This document shows positions 23,575 through 36,060 of a stretch of 64,000 bases of DNA, one piece after another; the first letter of the stretch is position 1, and each line of letters opens with the position of its first letter. Position numbers and translations under genes: made by a program. The DNA is taken from assembly GCA_018417955.1 (NCBI GenBank), contig JACTVC010000027.1, forward strand, positions 558,001-622,000. Reading direction: 5' to 3'. The stretch comes from Laccaria trichodermophora (lineage: Eukaryota; Basidiomycota; Agaricomycetes; Agaricales; Hydnangiaceae). Below the pieces are notes generated by a model. That model was not told the DNA's origin. It searched no databases and saw only the letters and a program-made list of their open reading frames with translations.

Positions 23575-24401
23575 CGCGATTCCTTTTCACCAATTTTTCA
23601 CTTTTACTTTCACGACGTATGCTCTTGTTGTAAAGGAGGGTAAGAAGGGGAGGGAGATACAAATAATATAACCTTTTGAACCTGTTCTCAAACAGTATGT
23701 AGCGCAAAAAAAAAGGAGTGGTGAAAAAGGTTGAAAAAAAGGGGGGGGGGGATAAAACGAGAGTGATTGTGTGGTTGATACGATTGGCTACATTGAGTAC
23801 GTAGACGGTAGCGGGGATAGAGAATTATCGGCTGAGCAAGCCTTGAAGCTTGATGGATCGAATGAATAATTGGTGGGTAGTAGCTGGGGTTTTCGCTACA
23901 AGGTGCGGGGCGGCCTTCAAGAGGCAGCGAGGGGGTGGGGGTGGGCATGACGTGACGTGAGTATAGATAGAGCAATGACGATGGGGAATTACGATGAAGG
24001 CGAGGGGCGGGATTAAGAAAGCTGGTAGTAGCCGATGGATAGAGGGAGTTGGTTGGTTGGGAACCCACGAGACGACGTGCCAAAGGAATGAGGGGGGGAT
24101 TTGGTGATCATCCACCAGAAATCGGAGGGAGGTCCACAGGACGGAGTATCGGAGGGAGACATAATAGAACAAGCAGGGAGGAGTAGGGAGGGATATCAGA
24201 CTGGGTATGATGCCAAAGAACTAGTAAAACATAATACACGAACAGAACCAGACAATAACACAAGCACCGACGAGCAGCTGTGGGAGAGGAGGTGCATACA
24301 CTTGAAGAGGGGAAGGGTATACTTGAAGGGCGGATGATGATCCCATACACGAACCGAGGCGCATACATTCGTCGAACCGGCGCTCAACGCAAATGGGACG
24401 A
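23575..24401. other. 3' flank of the bHLH gene
   Basis: Contains a T/A-rich patch and a G run at 23,740. Frames here are low-complexity shadows. Probably 3' UTR plus intergenic DNA. Confidence 0.4.
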
Positions 24402-26054
24402 TCACATCATCATCCCACCAACAACAGCTTGCTGCTGCTGCATCCCATTCAACCCCGCCATCCCCCCAACCCCCATCTCAATATATGCGCCCCTGCGCGG
24501 AACACCAACGCCATATTCCCCTTGCCCAATCGCCAATTCATACGCAGGGCTATCCCCTCCATTTCCAGCGTTATTCCCATTACCGGGCGGAGAACCCGTA
24601 TAAGAACCTCCATACCCAGAAGGAGAAGCCGCGTACGCCGGAGAACCATATGAGCCACCATACCCAGTAGGAGAGCCAACGTATCCTGACCCAGAAGCGG
24701 CAGAAGACCCAGAACGGCGACGGCGCATGGGTACGGGCTGCGAACTGCCGCTGAAAGCGTACCCGCCATCAGGGGCGAACGCTACGGAAGAAGACACCAT
24801 GGATGACGAAGAGGTGGAATGGTGCGGTGGTGACCCCGAGCCCGAAGCCGAGTGCGGGGGAGACGGCGAGCTATGGTTTGAGTGACTCCCCGCTCCATTC
24901 GTGGGATGGGAGTTGGGGTTGGAGTTGGGTGGGAGCCCGTGTGAAGTCGCAGGCGGCGTGTACAAGCTCCGTTGAGCCTGGATCATTTGTTGTTGTTGTT
25001 GTTGGTGCATCATTTGTTGCTGGTGGTGCGAAGTGTACATGTTGCTCCAGTGCATTTTCTCCTGGTGGTCGTGGAAAAAGGTGCCTTGGCTGGTATATGC
25101 GTGGTGTTGGTTATGTCCTTGGTGGGGGTGGTGGTTTGCGTGGTGCTGGGCTTGTTCATAGAGCGCTGCGATAGAGTTGTCGTATGAGGCGACCATGCTG
25201 GGTCTAGGAAGGATATGCGGTAATCCCCCTCCAGTTGCTGAAGCAGCTGAACTGGGAGGAATGTTGTGCGCAAATGGGTTGCTGTTCTTGAGCATGGCAG
25301 CTACCCGTGGGCCATCCATCTCCTCCAAATGCATCTGCGCGTTCGGGTGCTGAGTCGGAAGAGTCGAGTAAGGTCCCTCTTCTTCAATATCATCCATATA
25401 TGCGCCTCCATAGCCACCATCATTCCCTCCTTCCCCATCATACCCGTCTTCTTCGTCCCCATCGCCAGGGACAGCTGCAATGACCTCTAGCTCGCCTGAC
25501 AGGATCATGGAGAACCCGTCCGAGCGCATAGGCTCCTCAATCCGCGGAAGTGCGGCGCGGTCGCGCCACTCATTGAGTTCCCGCCGGAGGGCATCAGATT
25601 CAAGTTTAACAAGGCGCAGTTCACGAGCGGCGAGGAGGCGGTGCCTGCGTGATGCATTTATATGCGCTATGGAAGAGTTGACGATGGAGGATTTAGAGGG
25701 ACGCCTGATTTGGGAAAGATTTGGGAGGAGTGCGGCTAGATCCTACAAATCAAATGTTTTTTTAGCACATCAACGAAGAAGATTAAAGACCAGACTTACG
25801 AGGAATCGACCATTGAGTGTTTCCCTGCGCTGCCGCTCGACGGCATTGTGAGTAGCCCGTCGTTCAGCGGTGTTTGCCCTTCTGCTGGGTTTACGTTTGA
25901 TCTGCTGGGCGGTGTTGGTGGCTGTGGGAGCAGCTGGCTGATTGGGCTGCTGCTGATCCTGTGTGGCTTGTGGTTGTTGCTGAGTGGATTGTTCGTTCTG
26001 AGGTGCGGAGACAGAGGTGTTGGCGTTGTCGTCGAGAGGGAGAGCCATGGCCAT
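24402..26054 (-). CDS. bHLH transcription factor
   Basis: Exons 26054-25800 and 25742-24402 join in phase 0 to 531 aa. Basic region ATHNAVERQRRETLNGRF (about residues 67-84) carries the E and R-R pattern of class-B factors that bind CACGTG. Helix 1 is completed across the intron (DLAALLPNL), a short loop has RRPSKSSIV, and helix 2 plus a zipper-like extension follow (SSIAHINASRRHRLLAAREL). The N-terminus is Gln/Pro/Ala-rich. The long C-terminal part is rich in His, Gln, Ser, Gly and Pro, as in activation domains. A second in-frame ATG lies two codons downstream of the chosen start. The family is common in Agaricomycetes; a specific name is not justified. Confidence 0.9.
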
Positions 26055-28384
26055 TGGTGGATAGAAAGAATGTCGTTGGGAAGGGTACGCGATTACTCAG
26101 CGGAGGCCCTTTGTCGTTGTCGTTAGTTAATACAAGTCGCGAGCAGGGCTCAAGCGTTGAGTAAGTAGGGCGGGTAATGAGAGGCCGGCAAGGGTCGCGA
26201 GATCTGTGCAAGTTAGTTCAGCATTGTATAAGGCGCATATAGTCGGACAATGTACTCACTCCAGGCGGTGTCCTTGTTGCGGCGGGGGACAAGGGCGGGA
26301 GGGGAGGAAGGAGAGAGGAAACGACAAAGCACAGATTATTGAAGGACCATAAGAGAAGGGAGAAAAGCGCGGGGAATCCCAATCACTACAAACCAGGTTA
26401 AAACTATTCCCAAGGCACAACAAAGCCGTAACAAACACTGTCTATCACTACCAAAACAATACCAATCAGATCGCTCTTCTCGGCTAGCCAAACCGGGCCC
26501 TGCAAGATCTAAAAGATCTTACGACATTCCGACTCGGTAGCTTCGTCTTTTCCTCAAGGGAGGGTTGACGGACTGACGCTCATTGTCAATGTGACGACTG
26601 TATTCACAATCCACTTTCACCCCACCACCTCTTTCAATTCTTTATCAAGTCTACATTCCGACAAGACACATCCATCAATCACGTACAATCCGGCCAATCC
26701 ATCCCGCAACCATCTTCCAAGTATCAGCAAGTCCCTTGCCCAGAGTCGTCTTGGAATCCTTGGATTAAGGTAATACCGAAGATACAGCGAATTACACAAC
26801 TTTTCGTGGCCCTGGTAATGCTAGATTCAGACGGCACCGAGCGAGACGAAAGTACCACCGAGGCTCGTGTTTTCAAAGGGTGAGAGATGGCGTTGGATGG
26901 CAATAGCCGATCGTGAGGCCCTGACCCCCAATTTCAGAGCGATGTAAGTAACGACTGCTAGGACGTTACCTTCGTCGCAGGAGACCGCCCAGCGCTCACT
27001 GCTAAGCGACCAACGACGCCCCTCGATTTTCGAAACAGAATGGACGGAAAGACATATCACGCGCTGTATCCTAGTATGCCTCCGAGTTTTCATTATTTAA
27101 AATTCTAATCCGGTGGCAACCAGCGTCTAGTTACATATTAAACCTCGAGCTCCAATCGATTTTCAAGGTTCAAGGTTCAAACATTCAAGGTTCAACGTCA
27201 ACGTTCAGGAACTGTCCAGTCGGACATACCGTATGTATACGTTTGAAGGAACGTTCAACCTACTGCGGCCTACAGGGTAACCCACCGTTTCCCTCCGATG
27301 AGTCTCACGAATGCCAAACGGTTCGACAGTTCCCATCTCAGTACAGCAGGCAGTGTCAGTGTTCAACGACACATCTACATATCGACACCATCACCCGTTA
27401 TTTTGCGAGACAAAGCTATATCGGTAACAGTGCGAGAGTATGAGGGATCCATCACCAGTTTATAAACTCTTTGGACATGGGTGGGGAAACAAGCGCCGAT
27501 TCAGCGCTGATATCGAGCGACTGACCGTGACATGGAGTATGACTTCTTTTTCCTGTACTTATGATTAAATCCACGCGTCCTCGGCGATTGGTATTTAAGC
27601 TTGATCGACAACATTAAAAACGTCAAGGAATGGGCTTTACTGCTTTGAAGTGGATACTAACCATAGACCAGCCTAGATACTTACACCGTACCGAAGAAAT
27701 AAAAATGGGGGACGGGCACAGACGGACACCTCCAAACACTCAATCATCCTCCGTTACCCTCTAATTGATACAGTCCGCTATCATCCAACCAAGTATGTAG
27801 CGCATAACTACACCATTGCTCAACCCCGACGCCCGACGCATTTCCTTATCAAGTTACCTTCGATCAAGTAGTATCACTCCCTCCCAGAAAGAAAGATCGG
27901 CGTGCCGGCTAGCCACGGTCTCATGATCTGACACGTTTTTCTTTGATTTACAGTATTCACGAGAAACAATGGCTCTGGTGTCATGTCTGGAACAGTCAAC
28001 AGTTTTTCAAATTTTTCAAAAAATGCCCATCTGAGAAGTGGGGTACTTTACACTGACTACACATGTAAGATTGCAGATCAAGAGCAAGAGTTGTTTGATT
28101 TTGACAGATTTATTTTCAATTTTGGATATATCTACTGTAACACAGCCCAGATCTTGTTATAAGCACAATCCTTTTTTAAGGCTGAGGTCAAGACCATGTT
28201 GGAATATATAAACAACATATCTGTAGCTCATGTATCAGCATTTTAAGGGGTGTAACACTTTATTTTTACCTATTAATTCTTTTTTTTTTGTTGCCTGTGG
28301 CATGGCAACATGCCATTAAGAAGGAAAAGTGCATATAGAGTGCTTCCACACATTCTAAAGCATTCTATCAGCATTGAACATATT
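26055..28384. other. bHLH upstream region and gene-poor DNA
   Basis: Left part is the presumed bHLH promoter and 5' leader. A cluster of GGTTCAA/ACGTTCA words lies at 27,165-27,220. From about 27,960 the DNA becomes AT-rich and CpG-poor. No gene is supported. Confidence 0.4.
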
Positions 28385-29028
28385 TGTTACGGTTGTTAAG
28401 CGTAACGGGCAGTTATGATAAGCTTTCGAGTTCGTCGGTTCGTTCGTGCTACGTTCCCTTCTGAGACGACGTAGTCTTTGCTGTCAGTTCGTTATGCCCT
28501 GAATAACGACACTACAGGTTTCTGCAATACTCTATGGCACAACGGCTCAAATAGAGATTCGGTGTTCGTTTATAGTCTTACGCTGACTAGGCCTAAGTGA
28601 CTAAGTCTTCGACGTGAAGGCTTAAGTCGTTCGAGGTTTCAATAGAGGCTCTAAGTCGAAAGACTATAGAGTTCGAGGGCGATCAGAGTTCCAAGGGTCT
28701 GATGAGGGATGAACTAAAGCTTTGATTGCCTAGGTTCAAGCTACCGAATACAAACGAAAGTACCCTATCTATATACTAAGGGTATGAGTCACTATGAGTC
28801 AGAGATATGAGTTGTTATGACTCGTATGGAGTCATACGAGTCATAGTGAGTCCATATGATTCATATGACTCAGTAGGAGTCATATGAGTCATTCTAAGTA
28901 AATATGAATCGTAAAAGAAATCTGACTGGGCTGCGTATCTAGAGTCTGTCCAGTATGGTCTAGATACGTCTTAAGAGTATGTAAGTGTCTGCGCGTGTTT
29001 GTACATGTAGGAAAAAGAGTCTGTAACA
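28385..29028. mobile_element. solo LTR of a retrotransposon
   Basis: A 644-bp unit begins TGTTACGGTTG and ends CTGTAACA, i.e. TG...CA ends with a short inverted repeat TGTTACG/TGTAACA. It is flanked by ATATT on both sides (28380-28384 and 29029-29033), a 5-bp target duplication as made by LTR-retrotransposon integrases. No internal domain follows, so it is a solo LTR left by recombination. Its right half has a cluster of TGAGTCA/TGACTCA-like words at about 28,785-28,900. Confidence 0.85.
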
Positions 29029-30558
29029 ATATTTTAATGACCAGTAGAACTGATTTGTATGCTCAAAAAACCACAATTTTCTTTCCTATGGCTCAGAAAT
29101 GCATTCTGGGTTCCAATCAGTGTATCCAACAGTTTATAACATGTAGATTGAGTTACTAGAATATTTTTCTGGCCTGCGGTGCATAGCACGACAAGAAAAG
29201 CAAAGAGAAAAGGTGACCTGCCTATTTGGGTGTTAATCCCAATCAGGTGTTAATATTTCTCAGGCTACAAAATGGGTGTTAACTACATTACAGTGAATTC
29301 AGACATTTTGGCTACCAAATTTTAATGACCACATGAGTAGAAGTAAGCATAGAACACATCAATTTTTTTTCTCAGCCTGCGGCGCAAACTGTGGTTTTGT
29401 GGATGAGTGGAAAGGTCGTGTGTGTCCAAGGCTGCCTGCCTGTTTGGGTGTTAACTTTGATGGCAATCCCAATTGGGTGTTAAATTTTGATTGTTCCCAA
29501 ATGGGTGTTAAATAACGCCTAATTGGGCATTATTTTGTTCCAGACATGGCTCCAGAGCCGAAACATTGCCATTAATTGACCAATTTGGAAGGAGTCCACT
29601 ATTGCAATCCTGGTTGAGTCATGGAGGCTCAATGTTACCAATCAGGATATCTTGAGAAAGTGTGACACCTTTCCTTTCCAGGAGCATCCTGAGTTTTTTC
29701 TTGTGGGGAAAGGCATGGAGTTTTTAAAATTCTGTGCCAAGAAAGTTGCTTTGCCTTTTCTTAGCAGGTAAAGGGCAAACAAAAGCTGAAAGATTTGAAA
29801 GATTTTGGATCCTTTGTTTTCAGATGCCATGGAAATTGATACATGTTGTGAAAAGAGGCCGGAAAGAATGAAATTTCTGAAAAAAGACTCTTTGTTTGGA
29901 TCTGTTCAACTATTCTGAGTGGGAATATTCAATGACTTTTCTCTTTGTGGAAAGTATAAAATCTAATTACAACAAAGAATATTACCTTACATATTGATTA
30001 ACCTGCCCCCACAATATTTCAGCCTGGAAAAGGTGTTGCACTTGCTCTGGCTATCCCAGTTTGGGATCTTGTGCTATGTTTCTTGTGATTGGACTTCTGA
30101 TCAAGTGCCAAGAGAACTTGCATTTGATCATTAAAGCAGAATCTAATTTGACCATTTCTTCCAAGTTCCAAAAACAATGGGATGTCATTGGGGTAGGTAG
30201 TGAACTGATCAAAATCATATATTGATTCCTCTTTTCATGGGTACTAATCATTTGGCTGCTGTGCTGTTTTTTTAAATAAGAAAAAAAGGCCTTTTAACTG
30301 ATTTTTAAAGACACAGTGATGTGTGTAAAATATATTTCTACACTGTGGTTGTGCTGGCCCTTAATCTGTTGACAGTGGAGGAGGGAGACAAGACATGCAG
30401 GCAATACAGGTGGTTCAAGTGATAAAGATGATGAGTAATTGGCTATGTAAACATGAGATAATCCAGAAATTTGATCTGTTATAGGATTCCTAAGAGCTGC
30501 ATATTTGGATATAAAAGTTGATATGATGGAAACACAAGACATTAATATACTACCATGT
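29029..30558. other. AT-rich stretch with repeated GGGTGTTAA
   Basis: No gene. The word GGGTGTTAA or GTGTTAA recurs at least six times between 29,220 and 29,515, often with CCCAAT beside it. TTTTAATGACCA occurs at 29,032 and 29,318. This looks like old mobile DNA into which the LTR inserted. Confidence 0.45.
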
Positions 30559-33500
30559 CTAGGTGGGTGTATAACAGTTAGCCCAATCACGGCCAATGTT
30601 GGAATCTCGGAAGTTGATGATGGCAGACCCTTTGCAGGAAATTACAAGGTGGGTGTATGGATAAGCCATCTCTGGGACCCACATGAGTTGATATCCACCA
30701 AGTGCAGAACAAATCCAGGGTTTTGTATCAGTGGTCCAGGCAGGGTAAGCATGAGCTACAATGGACAAGCGTGCAGATTCATCATCTGTTGTGTTATCAG
30801 CAGGAGAGGTGTTGGGGTTTGGTGAACATGTGTGAATATTTGGCACCTTGGTCTGAGCCTCAAATGACGCATCCCAGACCTGCACAGAATGGTCAGATGA
30901 GCCAGAGATGATGCAGGTGTCATAAGCAGAGAAGGCAACAGACAAGACAGTTTTTGTGTGGCCATTGAGAACCTTCAGCTCAGCCCCAGTTGATGCATCC
31001 CACACCCGCACAGAATTGTCTGTTGAGCCAGAGACAATGCGGGTGCCATCAGTGGAGAAGGCGACAGACCAGACAGCAGTTTTGTGGCCCTTAAGCACTG
31101 TCAGCTCAGCCCCAGCCAATGCATCCCACACCCGCACAGATTGATCAAATGAGCCAGAGATGATGCAGGTGCCATCAGTGGAGAAGGCAACAGACAAGAT
31201 GTGATTTGTGTGGCCTGCAAGCACCTTCAGCTCAGCCCCAGTCAATGCATCCCACACCTGCACAGAATTGTCTGTTGAGCCAGAAACAATATGGGTGCCA
31301 TCACTGGAGAATGCAACAGACTTGACTGTATTCCTGTGGCCCTTTAGAACCTTCAGCACAGCACCAGTTGATGCATCCCACACCTGCACAGAATTGTCTG
31401 TTGAGCCAGAGACAATGCGGGTGCCATCAGTGGAGAAGGCAATGGACCTGCCTGCAAAGGTGCAGCCCTCAAGCACCTTCAGCTTGGCCCCAGTCAATGC
31501 ATCCCATACCTGCACAGACTCTTCAATGTCAGATGAGCCAGAGATGATGTGGGTGTTGTCAGTGGAGAAGGTGACAGACCAGACCCAGCCTGTGTGGTCA
31601 AGCACCTTCAGCTCAGCCCCAGTCAATGCATCCCACACCCACACAGATTTATCATAAGAGCCAGAGACAATGCAGGTACCATCAGAAGAGAAGGCAACAG
31701 AGCTGACTCCACCCATGTGGCCCTCAAGCACCTTCAGCTTAGCCCCAGTCAATGCATCCCACACCCGCACAGATTTGTCAGATGAGCCAGAGACGATGCG
31801 GGTATCGTCAGTGGAGAAGGCAATGCACCAGACAGTCCTCGTGCAGCCCTCAAGCACCTTCAGCTCAGCCCCAGTTGATGCATCCCACACCCGCACAGAA
31901 TTGTCAAATGAGCCAGGGACAAACACAGAATTGTCAAATGAGCCAGAGACGATGCGGGTGCCATCAGAGGAGAAGGCGACACATGAAATGGGTGTGTCTG
32001 TTTGCATTGACATCAGCGCCACATCACTAGCCTTCCTATGAGTGAAGGATGGAATGCCACAGAACTTTTCTCTCCACTGTTGAGACATCATGGATCTTGT
32101 TGACCAGGATGCCAATGCTGAGATATACAAGTGTGGTGTGGACGAAGCTGGTGGATTTGCAGCAAAGTACGTGGCGAAGTTAGCTGCTTCAGCGATGTTG
32201 GTGGCAAGCTCTGCTCCCCTGTTCATATTCTGACCACCAGTTTTAGAAGCAATGTATCTCATGTGACAATATTCTCACCTTCAGAACCCACTCACGCATG
32301 TGCTGAAGCATTCTGCTACACTGGCTACTTGATCCAAGTAGGTTCATTGCCTCAATCCAAAAGAGAATGCGAATATCGAGGAAGTCGGTAATACAGTCAC
32401 TGAGATCCTCCCCATTCGTTTGATCAGTCTGGGCCAAATGCTGAGCCCAGTGCTGAGAGGCATACCTCAAGAATGGTCTGATATTGGTATCAACCCGCTG
32501 CATCAGCTCCGGGTCCTCGGCATCGAGCAAAAACGAGGATGATATGTCACCAATATTGAAACGTAATGACTCCTTCATACGGTCAAAGCAACATATTGTG
32601 AGAAAAGCATGATGTTGGGCCTGACTACATGACACAGATATCTGGCGGCTGCTGCTGAGCTCGAATGTTGAATGAGTCTGACTGAAGATGAAGTCAGGAA
32701 ATGACGCATGGTACCAAAGAACCTGGTCATCTTTACAATACAGAACTGCATGAAGTTCGTTCAAGACGGCGATTGCAGTCTCATCAGATTCAGAGAGTAG
32801 GGCAGCAGTAAGAGACACTGGTGTGTGTTCAATTGTACAGAGGAAGGTATGGAGAATGCGGAGACGAGAGTCAAAGAGGATGTTGTCAAGGTCAGAAAAG
32901 GCGTCACGCATGATTTGTTGGTAGAGACCGTCAATGAGCAACGGCTGCTGTGCACCGCTTGGTGAAAATGATTGCTGAACATGCAGCCTGCTCAGTAGGT
33001 TGCGTTGCTCAGATTCTGTCATCGTCCGACGTGGCGTCAAGTACCTAATGATTGTTGCGGCGGAAATGAAAAGACCGCCTGCCAGGTGTTCCATGGTCTT
33101 CAGCTCCGGCTTGCCTGCAAAGTTCGGAAGCTTGCTCTGCAGGTAATGGGTGATATCCGATCCTACACGCTCAATCGGCACGTCTTGCAGGCGGCAGACC
33201 GCCTTGGACGAGAAGGTCTCGCAGAGTTCGACGACACGAGGATCTGGTCGGCTCGTGACAAGAAACTTGAGGCCACGCAGGCGACGTTCGTTGATTGTCT
33301 TGAGTAAGCCCTGAAGAAACTCAGACCCTCCACCATCCTCGATCTCGTCCAATGCGTCAACGACAATGAGGTAAGGTGGGAGCTCCGCATGACGTTGCGA
33401 TTCGGACTGCTGCCATGGACCAACAAGGAGGTCCTTCATTTGCTTATTTAACTTGTCGACGGAGTCGAACTTGTCTGCTTTATGCAAGGCGTGGGCGTAC

Positions 33501-34194
33501 GAACTCGACTTCCGGGAAAGCTGGTATACAAGGGTGGGAATGATATGGATCTGTCGTCTTGTCTCCTCAAATTGGCGGGAGCAGAGAAAGTTTCCGCCCA
33601 AGACAGTGTGCTGTCCAGTATGTCGCTCATCGAAGTGTTTGGCAATGGTATATGTGATGGTTGTCTTGCCAGAGCCAGCTTGGCCGGTCATCCAGAAGAC
33701 AGGCGGGCTGTCCGGCAAGATATCGTCAGCCCATTCGATTATCCCCTTTAAAATCTCCTCGCGAGTTCCTTCGGTGCATGCTTCACGGGTCACTGTCGTC
33801 GCCCCGCCCCCCAAGTCAGCGTCGTAGATCGCCTTACGAGCGAGAAGACGGTCAAGTTTCGCGAGCTGAAGGATGATTAGTGCTCATCCTAGTCGTAGAA
33901 TTTGATCTTTACTTTGATTTCAGATTGTATATCATACACCTTTCTCTCGGTGGCCCATGCGAGGTCAAGCTAGATGAGATGGATGAGCAAGTTTGTAACC
34001 CGAGAGACAAAAACATCGACCTGTAAGGCCTTCGTAGCCTCGTCCTCGTAGATATTGATCTGCAAGAGGTCCAGCCACGCCATCAGCTTGCTGTGTGGGT
34101 ATCTGACTGTTCCACTCACAGTGTCAGCTGTGTTGAACGTGCCGCCCATAATGGCAAAGTCATGAGAATTTTGAAAAGCCTGTGCTCTGGTCAT
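30559..34194 (-). CDS. NACHT-WD40 NLR-like protein
   Basis: Exons 34194-34021, 33969-33913, 33865-32279 and 32229-30559 give 1162 aa with all phases matching. The short N-terminus has the FQNSHDFAIMGGTFN motif that opens many Agaricomycete NLR-like proteins, but no recognisable effector domain. The NACHT ATPase follows: Walker A GQAGSGKTT (about residue 138), Walker B YLIVVDALDE, sensor LVTSRPDPR. Nine WD40 repeats (about residues 700-1080) end in VWDA and are very alike at the DNA level. The tail (ALGGYQLMWVP, LVISCKGSAIINF, NIGRDWANCYTP) is the usual end of this family. By homology with HET-D/E and other NWD proteins it probably senses non-self or stress in the cytosol. One WD repeat has a short internal duplication (SFDNSV twice). 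The frame is open for 99 codons upstream of the chosen start. Confidence 0.92.
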
Positions 34195-34550
34195 TTTGAG
34201 TTGTCGAAGGTGAGCGTAAAAGTTCAGAATGAGGAGGGAAAGAATGGGGAGTGCCCGTAGGCGAGACCAAGGCCAGGTGATGACCCCACGAGGCGAACGA
34301 GAAACGGCTTGGCAGGCCGGCCTGGATTGGAGGAAAAAGTCAGTGGACTCATCATGGACGTTGACTATATCCCGCAAAATTACAGTCTCCAGTGCTGGAA
34401 ATTGCAAATCGGACCATATTCTCGAGTGAATAAATCCATTTATGTAAGTGGAAGTGGAGTAATCGATGAGTGAATGAAACGACGAAAGCAAGGGGGGAGC
34501 ACAATTTTAATTTAATATATCATGTTGATTTTTTTCGTAAGGCCAGTATG

Positions 34551-35160
34551 GCTGGACTAACTAACCAGGCATGTGAACAACCTTCCATATATAGGTAAAA
34601 TCTATAAATAGGTAACATGTTTTGGGCGTCATTTGGGCATGTCAGCCTTGTCAGCTGCCATCTTATCCTTTGCTGCCCCTTCCTCTGCTTTTCTCCATGC
34701 TCTTATTACATGGGTCACAAACCTACTCATTGATACCACAATCCAGTCCAATGCACAAAAGGTACTGCATGCCCATGATGTCTCACAACTTTTTCGCCCA
34801 CAGGTAATTACTGAGTACTCCACTTTTGTCCTCCACCTTAACTGCATCTATGCTCTTACCACAATCACAATGCAGATGTTTGAATATTGTCTGCAATCCT
34901 TATCATATACTAGGTTTTTTGAAAGGGATTATCATCCTAAGTGTAAATGGCACATACTTACTGGTTCTGGCAGGGTCATTCTGAGAAATATCCCACTTGT
35001 AAGTGAGGACAGCTTGCGACCCTGGGAAATATTCCCCTTGTAAGTGAGGACAGCTTGCGAAACACCTCAGAGATGCACCAGAGCTCATCTGGCCCATGAA
35101 TTACCTGAAATTGGTACTTCAAATAAAAAAAATTTAACAGCCAGCCGGCTGGACTAACTA
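34551..35160. repeat. 18-bp direct repeats around a ~575-bp insert
   Basis: GGCTGGACTAACTAACCA occurs at both ends. The enclosed AT-rich DNA ends close to an A-rich run (about 35,125-35,135). This could be a retroposed insert with a long target duplication, or chance reuse of a short word. Confidence 0.45.
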
Positions 35161-35329
35161 ACCAACCCCATATGGCAGATTCAAATCCCGCTCCCCCCTT
35201 GGACGAAAGGATTGAACGCCGTGATTATCTTTGGACGGTCCGACCTCCAGGACTGCCGCGCTTGAAGCTGAAGTTCAAAGTTAGTGAGAAAGAGTTCGCC
35301 CTTGCAACCCACTGATGGACTGAGTCTCA

Positions 35330-35527
35330 TAACGAGTTGTTTTCTCCGGACCCTTCTGGAGTGAATTTACATCGACGCATATTGCAGTCCACTACCTAGG
35401 AACTTCAACGCCAACTTTTGCAGACACGGGATAAAGACATGGGAGGTTCCGCGGAGAGGTGAATGACTGGAGGAAGTCGAGTAGAAACGTTAAGGAGAAA
35501 TATTTCCGTGAGGAGGTCAACGGGAAA
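35330..35527 (-). pseudogene. F-box remnant
   Basis: The frame reads FPVDLLTEIFLLNV, then PPMSLSRVCKSWR, matching the F-box-like motif (LP.DLL.EIF ... LS.VC..WR) of the big Agaricomycete F-box families. Immediately after WR a stop and a frame change appear (KFLGSGLQYASM continues in another frame). No leucine-rich region follows, so this is a broken copy. Confidence 0.55.
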
Positions 35528-36060
35528 CGTTCGGATGATGGAGAGGACATGAATTTGTCTTTGCAGTTGGATCCCATAGTAAGTAACCGACAAGATTCGG
35601 GTGGTACACTCTATCGCCTTGTCGCAGATGGTATCGCGTGATGGGCCACCTAACGTATGTTTCGGTACCAACAACAACCAGAGGTACAGAATAAAACTTT
35701 ACAGAAGTGGCTCCAATGAAGCGTATTCAAAAAAATTCCAAGACATTAGAGTAGTGGATGATACCCTTTTGTTTGCTCGTTTGCTGTGGGACTGCAGAAT
35801 CCGGATCTGGGATGGAGGAAGAGTCGAAAATCGCGAACCGTCGGGATGGTGAGGCTAGGTAGCCTCGTTGAGTGGAATAAGTTGGGGCGCTAGCCGCGCT
35901 ACAATTGGCAGTCTTGGAATCCGCTAGTTCGTGTGTACTCATGATTTCAGTGTCGTTAGAAAGGTCGAGGAACTTAAAGCCGTTTGCGTTCAAATCACGA
36001 GGTGAGTACGTCACGCGAGTGTCACGTCACAACTTCTGTTGATGGTCGTGTCCGGAGCTC

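Larger units (their letters stand above)
34195..36060. other. gene-poor stretch between NLR and BRCT gene
   Basis: Contains a pair of direct repeats (34551-34568 and 35143-35160), a local tandem duplication near 34,991-35,065 and an F-box relic. The last ~150 bp should hold the BRCT gene promoter. Frames at 34633-35043 (+) and 36014-35727 (-) have no supporting features. Confidence 0.4.

Noticed and set aside
24803..25273. Overlapping frames opposite and beside the bHLH C-terminus
   Set aside because: Shadows of a His/Gln/Ser-rich coding exon.
30956..32041. Frames on the + strand opposite the WD40 repeats
   Set aside because: Periodic shadows of the repeats; the - strand codes a complete NLR.
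34633..35043. 136-codon frame between the 18-bp direct repeats
   Set aside because: No known domain and it lies in repeat-like AT-rich DNA; not enough to call a gene.
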